Made by a program: the position numbers and the translations under genes. Positions 43,051-52,031 of a stretch of 61,376 nucleotides of DNA are shown here, piece after piece. The DNA is from Candidatus Cybelea septentrionalis (GTDB lineage: Bacteria; Vulcanimicrobiota; Vulcanimicrobiia; Vulcanimicrobiales; Vulcanimicrobiaceae). Location of the stretch: contig PMHJ01000015.1 of assembly GCA_003158175.1 (NCBI GenBank), positions 31,731-93,106 on the forward strand, read 5' to 3'. Every line of letters begins with the position of its first letter. The stretch's first letter is position 1. The notes below the pieces were generated by a model. It had not been told where the DNA came from. It did no database searches and saw nothing but the letters and a program-made list of their open reading frames with translations.

Positions 43051-43593
43051 CTGTACGCCCTCGTGGCTCAGCAGCCACTCCTTTCTAAAGACTCCCGAAC
43101 CATAGCCTGTAAGCGTGCCATTCGCTCCAATGACCCGATGGCATGGAATTACTATTGGGATGGGGTTGGAGCCATTGGCGGCGCCCACGGCACGAGCAGC
43201 TGACGGCGTACCCAATTGGTCCGCAATGGCACCGTACGTGACCGTTCTTCCAGCGGGAATCTTGCGCAATAAACTCCACACTCGCTGTTGGAACCGCGTG
43301 CCGGCCGGGGTCGCCGGCAGGGCTTCGATTGCGCGTATGTCGCCGCCAAAGTAGGCACGAATTGCAACGCCAACACCTAGGGGATCGCTTCTCGTGTCGA
43401 TCGGAGTCGGCCCTACGCTTCGCAAAAACGCGCTTAGCAAGCGATCTGGTGTCTCCGCGAACTCGACGGCACGCAACGCTACGCCGTCGGTCAGATAGAC
43501 GACACTCCCGATCGGAGAATCGAGCTTCCCAACAAAGATGCGTTCCGGGCTCTCGATGCGGTCAGCGGGTTCGAACACGATGAAACCAGCCAT
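43033..43593 (-). CDS. ogt: Methylated-DNA--protein-cysteine methyltransferase (Ogt/MGMT)
   Basis: About 186 residues from ATG 43593. The C-terminal domain is complete: FQQRVWSLLRKIPAGRTVTY, GAIADQLGTPSAARAVG, and the active-site IPCHRVIGANGTLTGYG with the acceptor Cys. The protein removes O6-alkyl groups from guanine by transferring them to that Cys, once per molecule. The start is uncertain, as no clear ribosome-binding site is seen and the open frame extends to 43677. It overlaps the upstream gene by 32 bp and the convergent repeat-protein gene by 18 bp. Confidence 0.88.
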   Translation of the reverse strand: MAGFIVFEPADRIESPERIFVGKLDSPIGSVVYLTDGVALRAVEFAETPDRLLSAFLRSVGPTPIDTRSDPLGVGVAIRAYFGGDIRAIEALPATPAGTRFQQRVWSLLRKIPAGRTVTYGAIADQLGTPSAARAVGAANGSNPIPIVIPCHRVIGANGTLTGYGSGVFRKEWLLSHEGVQLPLLD

Positions 43594-44062
43594 CAAATCG
43601 CGTCTTCCAAGTGCGACCGCCGTCGAGCGAAATCGTCCAGAGCTCTTCCACTTCGTCTCCCCGGCGCGTCCAAACACCGCGATTCAACCTTGGCTTACCA
43701 TTTACATAATCCGTACCGTTGAGAATCATCTTTCCCTCTTGGAGCGAACCGTCCAGCGCAAGGACGAAGCCGCCGTCATCCATGAAATCCTGATGCCACC
43801 GACCGCGACCTTCTTCGTACCCGGTCATACCGATCCCGAGGCTCGGATGAATGGCATCGCGGTACTCCTCATAAACGACGCAACCGTCGAGCCTCTTCGT
43901 GACGTCGTCGTAGCCGAGAAGCTTGCCGCGAGCGTCGGTTACGCGCCAGTGTCCCACCCAGAAATCAAACTGCGAGTATACCGGCGACGTACATGCCGCC
44001 GAAACCCTCAATGGCAAGAACACGACGCTGCAGAGCGTTAACCAAGAAACCAAGCGTTCCAT
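43562..44062 (-). CDS. Secreted DUF1579-like protein
   Basis: 166 residues from ATG 44062. The signal peptide (ERLVSWLTLCSVVFLPLRVS) ends before a Cys-containing mature start. The core QFDFWVGHWRVTDARGKLLG and the later SLGIGMTGYEEGRGRWHQDF, then GKPRLNRGVWTRRGDEVEEL, match DUF1579-type proteins ('FDFwvGtW-v'), a lipocalin-like beta-barrel. Its ligand is unknown. It overlaps the methyltransferase gene, so they are likely co-transcribed. Confidence 0.68.
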   Translation of the reverse strand: MERLVSWLTLCSVVFLPLRVSAACTSPVYSQFDFWVGHWRVTDARGKLLGYDDVTKRLDGCVVYEEYRDAIHPSLGIGMTGYEEGRGRWHQDFMDDGGFVLALDGSLQEGKMILNGTDYVNGKPRLNRGVWTRRGDEVEELWTISLDGGRTWKTRFDGWFHRVRTR

Positions 44063-44134
44063 GGTCGTAGCATATCTGAGCCGCGCACTGGGGTTCGACC
44101 ACATTCCGACGATCTCGAGCATAATCGGCCGAGA

Positions 44135-46621
44135 TCATCCCGGTGGCGTTGCCGGCGCCTTGGGGTTTTTAGCCGCGTGCACGAGTGCGGCTAAATGCGC
44201 ACGGGTCACCGAATCGTGGCTGCCACGCATGGAGTTCGCGGCGTCGCGAGCGATCCGCAATAATTCGGCTCCGGCGAGCGCTTGCGCGTCCGGTGGCGTA
44301 CCTTTGGGAGGCGCCATCACGAGCATCGCCAGCCGTTCGACGTATTCGCTTTGCAAATTGCGCGAGACGAGCGGAATCGCAGCGTCGTGCAGATCGCCAA
44401 AGATGCCGGTATGCAGCCAATCGAAGAGATCCGCAATCGTCATCGTCGTTTGCGTCGACTCGGCTGGATTTTCATCGATGCGCTGTAACACAAGCGGTTT
44501 AAAGAGATAATCGACCGCGGCAAGCTGAGTCGCGTTGATCTGCTCGACGAGCGGAAAGTCGTGCCGGGCCGGCGGATCGTAGGCCCACGTTGGCAGATTT
44601 CCATAGCCCTCCCAGCCGGTGTAGCCATAGCCCGACCACTCGGAGTACCTCAGCCGATTCAAGACGGACGCGGGAACGCGTAAAGCGTCGGGACTAAAGA
44701 GCGCCGCGTCCAGAACCGCCATCGCGCGACGCTCGGTCTGCAGGCTTACCGGCACGATCGGTAACTGCGCATCGGGATCGCCGGCGTGCGACCAGGAGAG
44801 ATACTGGCCGCCGAGATAGTGGGCGGCCGCGATCGCGCATTGGTCGTAATGCCGCAACATTAGTGTGAGAGCGTCGCGTTCTTGTTCGTACGCATTGCCG
44901 CCGGCGGGCCAGTACTTGCTGAGCGACGCAATCTGCTTGCGATACATGTTCATCTGAACGTCACACCACGAGAGCGGATCGTCGGTGAGCATGCCTTGCT
45001 CGACCCGAGGATCGGCGGCGTGGCCGGTTGCATAATCGACGTCTTCATCGGAAGCATAACGTGTCCAGGGATTTGACCACGCCGAAGCCCAACGCCGCAG
45101 CGTTGGAACCTCTTGTTCCGGCGTCCGCGCGCCGGGAATGCTAGCGTAACCGAACCGAATGGCATAATAGTCGTACGGACCGATCGTGGTTTGGAAGTAC
45201 TCTCCTTGTTTGTATGGCTGCGGCCAGAGGTTCAACGGCGCATATTCCATGACGCTGGACGTAATGCCGTGCTCGCGCGTGAACGCCGTGCTCTGCAGCT
45301 CGGCCGCCGTGTACGCCTCGTGTCCGATGAAATTGTGCTGCATGCCCAGGTTATGGCCCATCTCGTGCACGATCGTTGCGAAGAGTGAATCGTGGAGAAA
45401 CGCGGCAGGCATCGGGTCAGTCGTGCGGTCGTACCGCACCGGATCGACAACGTATTGCCACGCGAGATGCGGCGTGCTTCCTACGGCCGCCGAAACCAGG
45501 ACGCCGGTGCGGATCTCCTCGCCGGTGAGCGGATTGAACAGCGTCTGGGAATCCGCGCCGAAGGTCGGCCGGGTTTCGTCGAGCCAGCGTATCACGCTGT
45601 AGCGCACGTCGTCGGGATCCCAATTGGGATCGTTCGGCTGATCGCGTACGACTATTGCGTCGAGGATGCCGATCTTTTCAAAGGCTTTGTTCCACTCGAG
45701 GCAAGCATCTCGGATCGCTCCCCGGTACGCCGGTGGGATCGTGTTGCTTAGGTAGATGACCATAGGATGCCGTGCCGCCGAGGGCCGGCTGGAATCGACC
45801 GGATCGAAGTTCCATCGCACGATGTAGGGCAGCTGGCGTCTCGCTCGAGTATCGTTGGAGAAGTCGAGGTAGATATCGTCGTAGAGCCCGACGCGATCGT
45901 CCATCAAACGCGGGCGGTAATCGTCACGCGGCATCCGTACGAAGTTGTAGACAACGCGCACCAGAATGCGGCGAGCATCGGGTGCGGTGTCGATCACGTG
46001 CGAGGCATCGGTTGCCCAGGTCTGGCCTACCGTAATCACGTCGTTCTCGGGAAAGGCCTTGACGGTATCGAAATAAGAGAGCATTGGATCGAGCCGATAC
46101 GCTTTGGCGGGCGGGATCCCGTCATTAATGACGTTGCGCAGATCGATATTGTCGCCGAGGAGCGAGGAAAGATCGAAAACTACATCTCCGGTCGAAGCGT
46201 TCTCGGCGACGATCTTGCCGATGCCGACGACCGAGTCCGGGAAGCTGCCTTCGTTGGCGAGCTCCGCGGACGCGCTCGAACCGGCGTGGGCATACCAGTT
46301 GCGCCATACCATGACAACGCTGTCCCCGCGTCGCTGGAAGCGGATGATCTGCGTCGGGAGGTAATCGGTATCGCCCCACCAGACCGGGTCCTGGCCGACC
46401 CCGTTCCCGGGCACGATCGTCTCGAGGAAATCCGCATTCAACTGGTCCGGCGCGAGCTCCAGATACGTTCCGCCGTCTTTCTGCCAGATCGTGAAGAGGC
46501 CGCGGTACGCATGCGCCCCAGCGACGAACTCGGCATAGGACTGCGCGGCAGGGGCGCGTCCCCCGACTAAAACGAAGAGCGACGCGGCAAGCAGCGCGGC
46601 GATCCATAACGTCCGTTTCAT
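44135..46621 (-). CDS. Secreted zinc metalloprotease (DUF5117/metzincin type)
   Basis: 828 residues from ATG 46621. The signal peptide ends near APAAQS. The N-terminal domain (DUF5117-like: GLFTIWQKDGGTYLELAPDQ) precedes a catalytic domain with FATIVHEMGHNLGMQHNFIG, the long HExxHxxGxxH zinc site of metzincins, and a Met-turn-like SSVMEYAPLN. A long helical C-terminal region follows. Related zinc-dependent proteases are secreted peptidases of Bacteroidetes and Acidobacteria. The substrate is unknown. It is divergent from the M28 peptidase 101 bp away, suggesting a shared role in protein breakdown. Confidence 0.85.
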   Translation of the reverse strand: MKRTLWIAALLAASLFVLVGGRAPAAQSYAEFVAGAHAYRGLFTIWQKDGGTYLELAPDQLNADFLETIVPGNGVGQDPVWWGDTDYLPTQIIRFQRRGDSVVMVWRNWYAHAGSSASAELANEGSFPDSVVGIGKIVAENASTGDVVFDLSSLLGDNIDLRNVINDGIPPAKAYRLDPMLSYFDTVKAFPENDVITVGQTWATDASHVIDTAPDARRILVRVVYNFVRMPRDDYRPRLMDDRVGLYDDIYLDFSNDTRARRQLPYIVRWNFDPVDSSRPSAARHPMVIYLSNTIPPAYRGAIRDACLEWNKAFEKIGILDAIVVRDQPNDPNWDPDDVRYSVIRWLDETRPTFGADSQTLFNPLTGEEIRTGVLVSAAVGSTPHLAWQYVVDPVRYDRTTDPMPAAFLHDSLFATIVHEMGHNLGMQHNFIGHEAYTAAELQSTAFTREHGITSSVMEYAPLNLWPQPYKQGEYFQTTIGPYDYYAIRFGYASIPGARTPEQEVPTLRRWASAWSNPWTRYASDEDVDYATGHAADPRVEQGMLTDDPLSWCDVQMNMYRKQIASLSKYWPAGGNAYEQERDALTLMLRHYDQCAIAAAHYLGGQYLSWSHAGDPDAQLPIVPVSLQTERRAMAVLDAALFSPDALRVPASVLNRLRYSEWSGYGYTGWEGYGNLPTWAYDPPARHDFPLVEQINATQLAAVDYLFKPLVLQRIDENPAESTQTTMTIADLFDWLHTGIFGDLHDAAIPLVSRNLQSEYVERLAMLVMAPPKGTPPDAQALAGAELLRIARDAANSMRGSHDSVTRAHLAALVHAAKNPKAPATPPG

Positions 46622-46722
46622 AGTTGCAATCTTCGAAGAATTCAACTCGAAACTCTCCCGGCTCGCGCGCGACGAAATCCATCGTAGGGCCCTGCGGCTC
46701 AAATGGGGAATTATCGCGGCCC

Positions 46723-48843
46723 ATGACCTCTTGCCGCACGCTCACGTTCGTCGCTCTTCTCGTATGGGGGCTAAACCTTGCCGGGCCTGCCCGCGCGCAA
46801 ACCCCGCCTCAAGCTGCCGGGCTCCCTTCGACCGTAACCTCCGATACCGCGCTGGTCGGATGGGCTGCCGGACCGGACGTGACCGCAGAGTTGGATGCCG
46901 AGAAAACGATGATGCGCGTCCCCAGCAGCGCGAATGCGATGGATATCGAACGCCATCTCTCGTCGGTCCCGCATCGCGCGGGATCGGCGGCCGATCACGC
47001 GACGGCGCTGTACGTCAGAGAACGATTGGAACGCGACGGTTTCGTCACGCGAATAAAAGAGTATCAAGTCGAGTTCACCGGTCCCCTCGAGCAGAGCTTG
47101 ACGATGCTGTCGCCCCGGCACATGGAGTTCGACTTATTGGAGGGCACGCCGGGACACCAAACTAAGTGGGAGCTGATGGCCGGGCAGCCGTTTCTCGAAG
47201 AATCGGGCGACGGGACGGTCGGCGGTCCGGTCGTCTACGTCAACACGGCGTCGAAGGACGATCTCGCCGAGATCGACGCGCGGCACGTGAGCTTGCAAGG
47301 CGCGGTGGTTCTCGTACGACTCAGTGCGCCGGGCGGCGGCGGTTTTCGTTCCCTCGATCCAAGCTATATTGCGTATAACGAGTTGCGCAAACGCGGAGTC
47401 GCCGCGATCCTCGAGTTCATGGAGCCGGGAACGACCGGATATGGCGGCGGTGCGATGTGGCCCAACGGCAACTTCAAGAACCCGAACATGGCCGAGCGGA
47501 TGGGTGGAATGTCGCCGCGCGGATTCATGATGTTTCCTCCGGGCGATCCCACGATCGCCGGCAAGGCGCCGGTCGTCGGAGCACCGCACCTGAGCTGGAA
47601 CGTCATTCCGCACGCGACGATTCCGGAGTTGAGCATCACGCAGAGTACCGCGCGAACGCTGCTGGCCGGCTTGACCGGTCAAGTCGTGCCGCAGTCGTGG
47701 CATCCGATGTTCGAGTTCGTCCAGCATTTCGGCGGTAACGAGGTCGTCCGGGTTCACACGAAGTTCGAACGCAAAGTCAAAACCATTTGGCTGGTCTTCG
47801 GCGATATGAAAGGCAGCCGGCAGCCCGACTCCATCGTGATGATCGGCAGCCACCGCGACGCGATGACCTTCGGCGCCATCGATCCCGGAAGTGGTACGAC
47901 CGTCCTGCTGCAAGACGCCGACGCTTTCCACGCTCTGGCCACGCGTGGCTGGCGGCCGAGGCGCACGATCGAGTTTGCGTCGTGGGACGGACACGAGCTG
48001 GGCCTCTACGGATCGGCGGCCTACATCTACGAGAACGGGCCGCAACTGCGAACCAGCGTCTTTCAGTATATCAATACCGATCAGCTCACGACCGGCGATC
48101 CGTTTGTTGTCAGCGCCTCGCCGGGGCTCTTCGCCTTCATGAAGCAGATTTGCGACGTCGTCCCGACGGTTGACGGCAACGGCATGTTAGGCATGCGCGA
48201 TCAGCGCGTCGATCCGTTGCTCAACCCGATGGGCGGCGGATCCGACCATCAGAACTTCGCGTACATGCTCGGCGTACCGAGCACGAGCAATGGCTATTAC
48301 GGTTCGTTCGGTGCCCATCACACCGCCGAAGACAATCTCGATGGTTTGCGCACGTACGATCCCGGTCTCAAGCAGGCCGTCATCACGGCCCAAGTCACAG
48401 GCATCCAGGCGATGCGGGCCGCCAATGCAACGGTGCAACCGTTACGAATCGAAGAGATTCCGGCGCAGTTGCTCAAGGATCTCACGCCGTTGCAAGTCAC
48501 GGCATTGACGCGCACCAATGGCGCGATGACGCTCGGCGAGCTGCGCCCCGCACTCGAAGCTTACCGAGCCGCGGCGCATGCAACCGACGTCGCGATGCAG
48601 CGCGCGGAGGCCCAAGGCGATGCGACGGCAATGCGAGCGCTGGCCGCGCGAGAGCAGACCTCACGCGACGCCTTCTTCATAAGCGGCGGCCTATTGCAGG
48701 ATGCGTACTACCACACGATCGACCGCGTCTTCACGAGCTTTCCCGAGATCGCATTCGCGGGTGGCAATCCCGATACGATAAAGAAGGCGCTTGGCCGAGC
48801 ATTGAATGCGATCGCCCAGGCGACCGCCGCCCTAAACGGCTGA
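46723..48843 (+). CDS. M28-family peptidase (glutamate carboxypeptidase II-like)
   Basis: 706 residues from ATG 46723. The signal peptide ends near GPARAQ. An N-terminal part and a PA (protease-associated) insert (about 120-300) precede the M28 domain. Zinc ligands seem complete: SHRDAMTFGAIDPGSGT (His, Asp), WDGHELGLYGS (Glu), INTDQLTTG (Asp) and GAHHTAEDN (His). The residue before the zinc-binding Glu, normally the catalytic-base Glu (Glu424 in human GCPII), is His here, at residue 424 (47992-47994). A dimerisation-type helical domain ends the protein. Confidence 0.85.
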   Translation: MTSCRTLTFVALLVWGLNLAGPARAQTPPQAAGLPSTVTSDTALVGWAAGPDVTAELDAEKTMMRVPSSANAMDIERHLSSVPHRAGSAADHATALYVRERLERDGFVTRIKEYQVEFTGPLEQSLTMLSPRHMEFDLLEGTPGHQTKWELMAGQPFLEESGDGTVGGPVVYVNTASKDDLAEIDARHVSLQGAVVLVRLSAPGGGGFRSLDPSYIAYNELRKRGVAAILEFMEPGTTGYGGGAMWPNGNFKNPNMAERMGGMSPRGFMMFPPGDPTIAGKAPVVGAPHLSWNVIPHATIPELSITQSTARTLLAGLTGQVVPQSWHPMFEFVQHFGGNEVVRVHTKFERKVKTIWLVFGDMKGSRQPDSIVMIGSHRDAMTFGAIDPGSGTTVLLQDADAFHALATRGWRPRRTIEFASWDGHELGLYGSAAYIYENGPQLRTSVFQYINTDQLTTGDPFVVSASPGLFAFMKQICDVVPTVDGNGMLGMRDQRVDPLLNPMGGGSDHQNFAYMLGVPSTSNGYYGSFGAHHTAEDNLDGLRTYDPGLKQAVITAQVTGIQAMRAANATVQPLRIEEIPAQLLKDLTPLQVTALTRTNGAMTLGELRPALEAYRAAAHATDVAMQRAEAQGDATAMRALAAREQTSRDAFFISGGLLQDAYYHTIDRVFTSFPEIAFAGGNPDTIKKALGRALNAIAQATAALNG

Positions 48844-48854
48844 CGTGGTGTTGC

Positions 48855-49958
48855 GTGCTCGCGGAAGCCCTTGATCCGCAGATCGCCGCCCGCGAAGCGG
48901 GTCTACGCTATCTCGACGCTCGCGGTCCGGGGATCACTCGTCGCAGGCGAGGTAAGCACTTCGCGTACTTTGATGCCGCCGGGAAGCCGGTACGTGATGA
49001 GGCGGTGCTTCGCCGGATTCGCGCGCTCGCGGTGCCGCCCGCCTATACCAATGTGTGGATCTCGCCGATCGCTAACGGGCACCTTCAGGCGACCGGCCGC
49101 GACGCTCGCGGCCGCAAACAGTATCGCTACCACAAACGCTTCCGCGAAGTGCGGGACGAGGCAAAATATCATCGTCTCGTCGCGTTCGGACGTGCTCTTC
49201 CGGCAATCCGAAAGGTCGTCGCAAAAGATCTTCGTGGAACCGAGCTTTCTCGACGCAAAGTGCTCGCCGCCCTCGTCGCTTTGTTGGACGTGACGGGCGT
49301 TCGTGTCGGCAACGAGGAGTACGCAGCCGCAAATGAGTCCTTTGGCCTAACGACCTTGCGTACGCGGCACGTCCGGCTCGACGGCTCGCGGGTGCGGCTC
49401 CATTTCCGCGGCAAAACCGGAAAAGAGCACCGAATTCTCCTCGATGATGCGCGGCTCGCCCGCATTATTAAGCGCTGCCGCGACCTTCCCGGTGAAGAGC
49501 TCTTCACGTACGTCGATGAGACGGGGTCGGTCAACAGCGTCGGCTCGGACGACGTCAACGAATACCTTCGCGAGATCGCTGGAGACGATTTTTCGGCTAA
49601 GGATTTCCGTACGTGGATCGGGACCGTCGAATGCATCAGCGCGCTTGCCGAGCCCGCGGCCGAGCTGGTCGAAGCGAAAAAAAACATCGCCGCCGCCCTC
49701 GAACGCGTCGCCGCCCGCCTGGGCAACACGCCGGCGATATGCCGCAAAGCGTACGTGCACCCGGCCGTAATCGAAACCTACTTGGCGCAGCACCGGTTTC
49801 CGTCAATCGGCGGGCGCCCCGGAGCGAAGCGTCGGCCAAATGCGTTGTCGCAAGAGGAACGCTTCGCCCTGCGTTTCGTCGAAGGATGGGAGCGAAAGAG
49901 CAGCGAGCCGCTCGACCTAACGCTTAAGCGCGCGCTCAAGGCGGCTACAAGACGATAG
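48855..49958 (+). CDS. DNA topoisomerase IB
   Basis: 367 residues from GTG 48855, with no strong ribosome-binding site. N-terminal topoisomerase I domain: YTNVWISPIANGHLQATGRD, then GRKQYRYHKRFREVRDEAKY. Catalytic core: the Arg in VRVGNEEYAAANESFGLTTL, the KTGKEH region, the DFRTWIGT motif and the nucleophile Tyr in AICRKAYVHPAVIE. It relaxes supercoils by nicking one strand through a 3'-phosphotyrosine link without ATP. Bacterial IB enzymes are patchily distributed, often by transfer. Its 3' end overlaps the convergent YceI gene by 14 bp. Confidence 0.92.
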   Translation: MLAEALDPQIAAREAGLRYLDARGPGITRRRRGKHFAYFDAAGKPVRDEAVLRRIRALAVPPAYTNVWISPIANGHLQATGRDARGRKQYRYHKRFREVRDEAKYHRLVAFGRALPAIRKVVAKDLRGTELSRRKVLAALVALLDVTGVRVGNEEYAAANESFGLTTLRTRHVRLDGSRVRLHFRGKTGKEHRILLDDARLARIIKRCRDLPGEELFTYVDETGSVNSVGSDDVNEYLREIAGDDFSAKDFRTWIGTVECISALAEPAAELVEAKKNIAAALERVAARLGNTPAICRKAYVHPAVIETYLAQHRFPSIGGRPGAKRRPNALSQEERFALRFVEGWERKSSEPLDLTLKRALKAATRR

Positions 49959-50511
49959 CGAGCGTGATGTCGACGGTGTTGCCGATTGTCGGATCGAGCC
50001 GCGTCCGCACCATCCCAAACGCATGACGGTCGATTTGCGCCTTCGCGAGATACTCGGGATGCACCGGATCGCCGCTCACCGTGACGTCGAGTCGCTCCGA
50101 CTGCGTAACGCCGTGTATGGTGAGGTCGCCGTCCATCTCAAACGATGTCGGACCCTCTGGAACGATCCGCGTGCTCGCGAAGGTCCATCGGGGGAACCGA
50201 ACGGCGTCAAAGAAGTCCGGCGATTCGAGCGACCGGTCGCGGTCCGGCTCGCCGGTTGTGATGCGCGTCGCGTCGAGTACGGCGCTTGCGCTCTGCGGAA
50301 TCATGGAGCCGGGCAGCAACGTCACACTGCCGCCCAGGATCGGAACCGTTCCGGTAACGTGTTCGACCCAAATGTGCGCCACGCTAAACTGCGCGCTCGA
50401 TTTGGCGCTATCGATCGCGCGCGGGGCGGCCGCCGCGGCAACCAGCGCACAAGCGAGAATGAGGCGACCGAGTGACGCGGCGGGCTCAGTACGCAATGCT
50501 GAACTGCGCAT
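49945..50511 (-). CDS. YceI-family periplasmic protein
   Basis: 188 residues with a signal peptide (LGRLILACALVAAAAAPRA). The YceI lipocalin-like barrel follows: SSAQFSVAHIWVEHVTGTVP, ARITTGEPDRDRSLESPDFF and FPRWTFASTRIVPEGPTSFE, then MDGDLTIHGVTQSE. Family members bind isoprenoids or other amphiphiles in the periplasm. The start is inside the end of the cytochrome gene (26-bp overlap), so the two form one transcript. A later TTG start at about 50495 is possible. Confidence 0.85.
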   Translation of the reverse strand: MRSSALRTEPAASLGRLILACALVAAAAAPRAIDSAKSSAQFSVAHIWVEHVTGTVPILGGSVTLLPGSMIPQSASAVLDATRITTGEPDRDRSLESPDFFDAVRFPRWTFASTRIVPEGPTSFEMDGDLTIHGVTQSERLDVTVSGDPVHPEYLAKAQIDRHAFGMVRTRLDPTIGNTVDITLAIVL

Positions 50512-51598
50512 TCATCGTATCGTTCGTTTGAGGCTGGTGCGAAATGACGTCCTCGATCGTCAGACGCGTGTTTTCCGTCGGTCCGTAACCGCCCAGGAGC
50601 ACGCCGTCGCGTTGGAAGCCGCCGCTCGAATCGGCGGTGCCCTCGTAGCGTGCCTCAAAGAAAAGCTGCCGGTTGAAGGCATACCGGAGCTGTTCGAATC
50701 CCCCGCTCGACGTGCACCCACCGATATGCGGGGTGACGCAGTTGGAGTCCGATCCGTCAATGAGGACGGCCTCGCTCGAGAAGCGCGTCCACTGGCCGTA
50801 CGTAAACCCGAAGCCGCTGCGCTCGAATCGGTCGAACGGCCCGAGCGTGGTCGGTCGCAGTCCGTCGTAGTGAAACGCACTCAGGGTGAACGGCCCCATG
50901 GCATCCTGCAGATAGGTATCGGTATCGGCGCCGGTTGGAGCGAGGTCGCTCTCGCGGTCGTATCCAGGGCCGGCGAAAAGTTGTAGGTTCAGCCCTCGCA
51001 GCGGATCGCCGATGCCAAGGCGAGCCCCCAACTTCGGATCGAAGAAGTCGAAGGGATTCGTGCCCACCGTTTGCACGTAAGGCGTGTAGTTTTGGTACGA
51101 GTCGCGGAAGGTCTCGGGATCGACTGGTAACGGGAGCGTGAACTGGCCGCCCTGGAGATAGATTGGAATGCGCGCTTCCCACGGATTGACGCGCTCACTA
51201 ATCCACGCATCTCGCAAGAGCCCCGGCTCGCCGCCATCGACCACGTATTGCTCGACGAAGAAGTTCGCGCGCGACCCAATCGTAGCGCTGGTAAACGCCT
51301 CTACTTCGTCGACGATCGCTTTGGGCAGCCCGGCGCCGTTGGGCCCGTCACCCTGATACTCGCTCGAATCGACGAGATTCGTTTTCACGGAAAGCGGAAA
51401 TGCCGGGCCCGACGAGACGCCGGGAAACCGCTCGCCGTAAGCCAAGAACGCCGCGCCGAACTGATTGAGGTGTGGAATTACCGAGTGGCACTTTTCGCAC
51501 GTGACGCCGTACTGGTGCGCAAAGAGCGGAATGGCGCGGGCCGCCATCGGATTGCCCACCAGAAGCGCGGCCCAGAGGGCTGCCGGCCATTTAAGCAT
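50486..51598 (-). CDS. Monoheme cytochrome c fused to an outer-membrane beta-barrel
   Basis: 370 residues. The signal peptide (LKWPAALWAALLVGNPMAAR) is followed at about residue 33 by one heme c site, VTCEKCHSVIPHLNQFG. The rest is beta-barrel: alternating strands (ANFFVEQYVVDGG, YLQGGQFTLPLPVDP, LFFEARYEG) and a terminal strand ending in NAQFSIAY. Several soil-bacterial 'cytochrome c' proteins have this form. It could pass electrons to or from the cell surface. It is followed by YceI and preceded by a DtxR-like operator. Confidence 0.75.
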   Translation of the reverse strand: MLKWPAALWAALLVGNPMAARAIPLFAHQYGVTCEKCHSVIPHLNQFGAAFLAYGERFPGVSSGPAFPLSVKTNLVDSSEYQGDGPNGAGLPKAIVDEVEAFTSATIGSRANFFVEQYVVDGGEPGLLRDAWISERVNPWEARIPIYLQGGQFTLPLPVDPETFRDSYQNYTPYVQTVGTNPFDFFDPKLGARLGIGDPLRGLNLQLFAGPGYDRESDLAPTGADTDTYLQDAMGPFTLSAFHYDGLRPTTLGPFDRFERSGFGFTYGQWTRFSSEAVLIDGSDSNCVTPHIGGCTSSGGFEQLRYAFNRQLFFEARYEGTADSSGGFQRDGVLLGGYGPTENTRLTIEDVISHQPQTNDTMNAQFSIAY

Positions 51599-51612
51599 GC
51601 CTCACAAGATAC

Positions 51613-51626
51613 TTAGGCAAACCTAA
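51613..51626. promoter_or_regulatory. DtxR/MntR-like operator
   Basis: TTAGGCAAACCTAA on the plus strand (TTAGGTTTGCCTAA in the direction of the cytochrome gene) is an inverted repeat of TTAGG/CCTAA. It matches the left 14 bases of the DtxR/IdeR consensus (TTAGGTTAGGCTAACCTAA) with few changes. It lies 15-28 bases before the cytochrome start, where an Fe- or Mn-responsive repressor would block transcription. No such repressor gene is in the window. Confidence 0.5.
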
Positions 51627-51665
51627 CACTCCTGCACGAGGGTCGGGCCCGGCGGAGGTCTCCAG

Positions 51666-52031
51666 CTAGGCTGCTTGCTCGACGAGCGCGTCGCACTTTG
51701 CTGCGAAGATGAAGTCGCTCTCGGTCAAGCCGCCGATCTTGTGCGTCCAGACTTCAACTTCGAGACGACCCCAGGAAACGTGCAGATCGGGATGATGCTG
51801 CTGCTCCTCGGCCATCTCGCCTATCAGCACGGCCGCATGTAGCGCCCGTGCAAAATCGCTGAAACGATAGAGGCGCGTAAGTATCTTTACCGTTCCGCGT
51901 TTGGGATCAGGCCGCTCCACGACGCGCCAGTCCGCGGCGATTTGTGCGAGCAACGGCGCGAATTGGTCGTCGGTCAGTGGCGGGACGCCGCCACGGCACG
52001 GCACGCAGGCGCGCGCAGCCAGATCGCTCAT
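51666..52031 (-). CDS. Pterin-4a-carbinolamine dehydratase
   Basis: 121 residues. The catalytic core EMAEEQQHHPDLHVSWGRLE is followed by VEVWTHKIGGLTESD. Both active-site His residues and the later T-H are present. The enzyme dehydrates 4a-hydroxytetrahydrobiopterin, recycling cofactor for aromatic amino-acid hydroxylases; in bacteria lacking them it may aid molybdopterin work. The N-terminal CVPCRGG with two Cys is common in this subgroup. It overlaps the upstream hydrolase gene by 4 bp. Confidence 0.9.
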   Translation of the reverse strand: MSDLAARACVPCRGGVPPLTDDQFAPLLAQIAADWRVVERPDPKRGTVKILTRLYRFSDFARALHAAVLIGEMAEEQQHHPDLHVSWGRLEVEVWTHKIGGLTESDFIFAAKCDALVEQAA

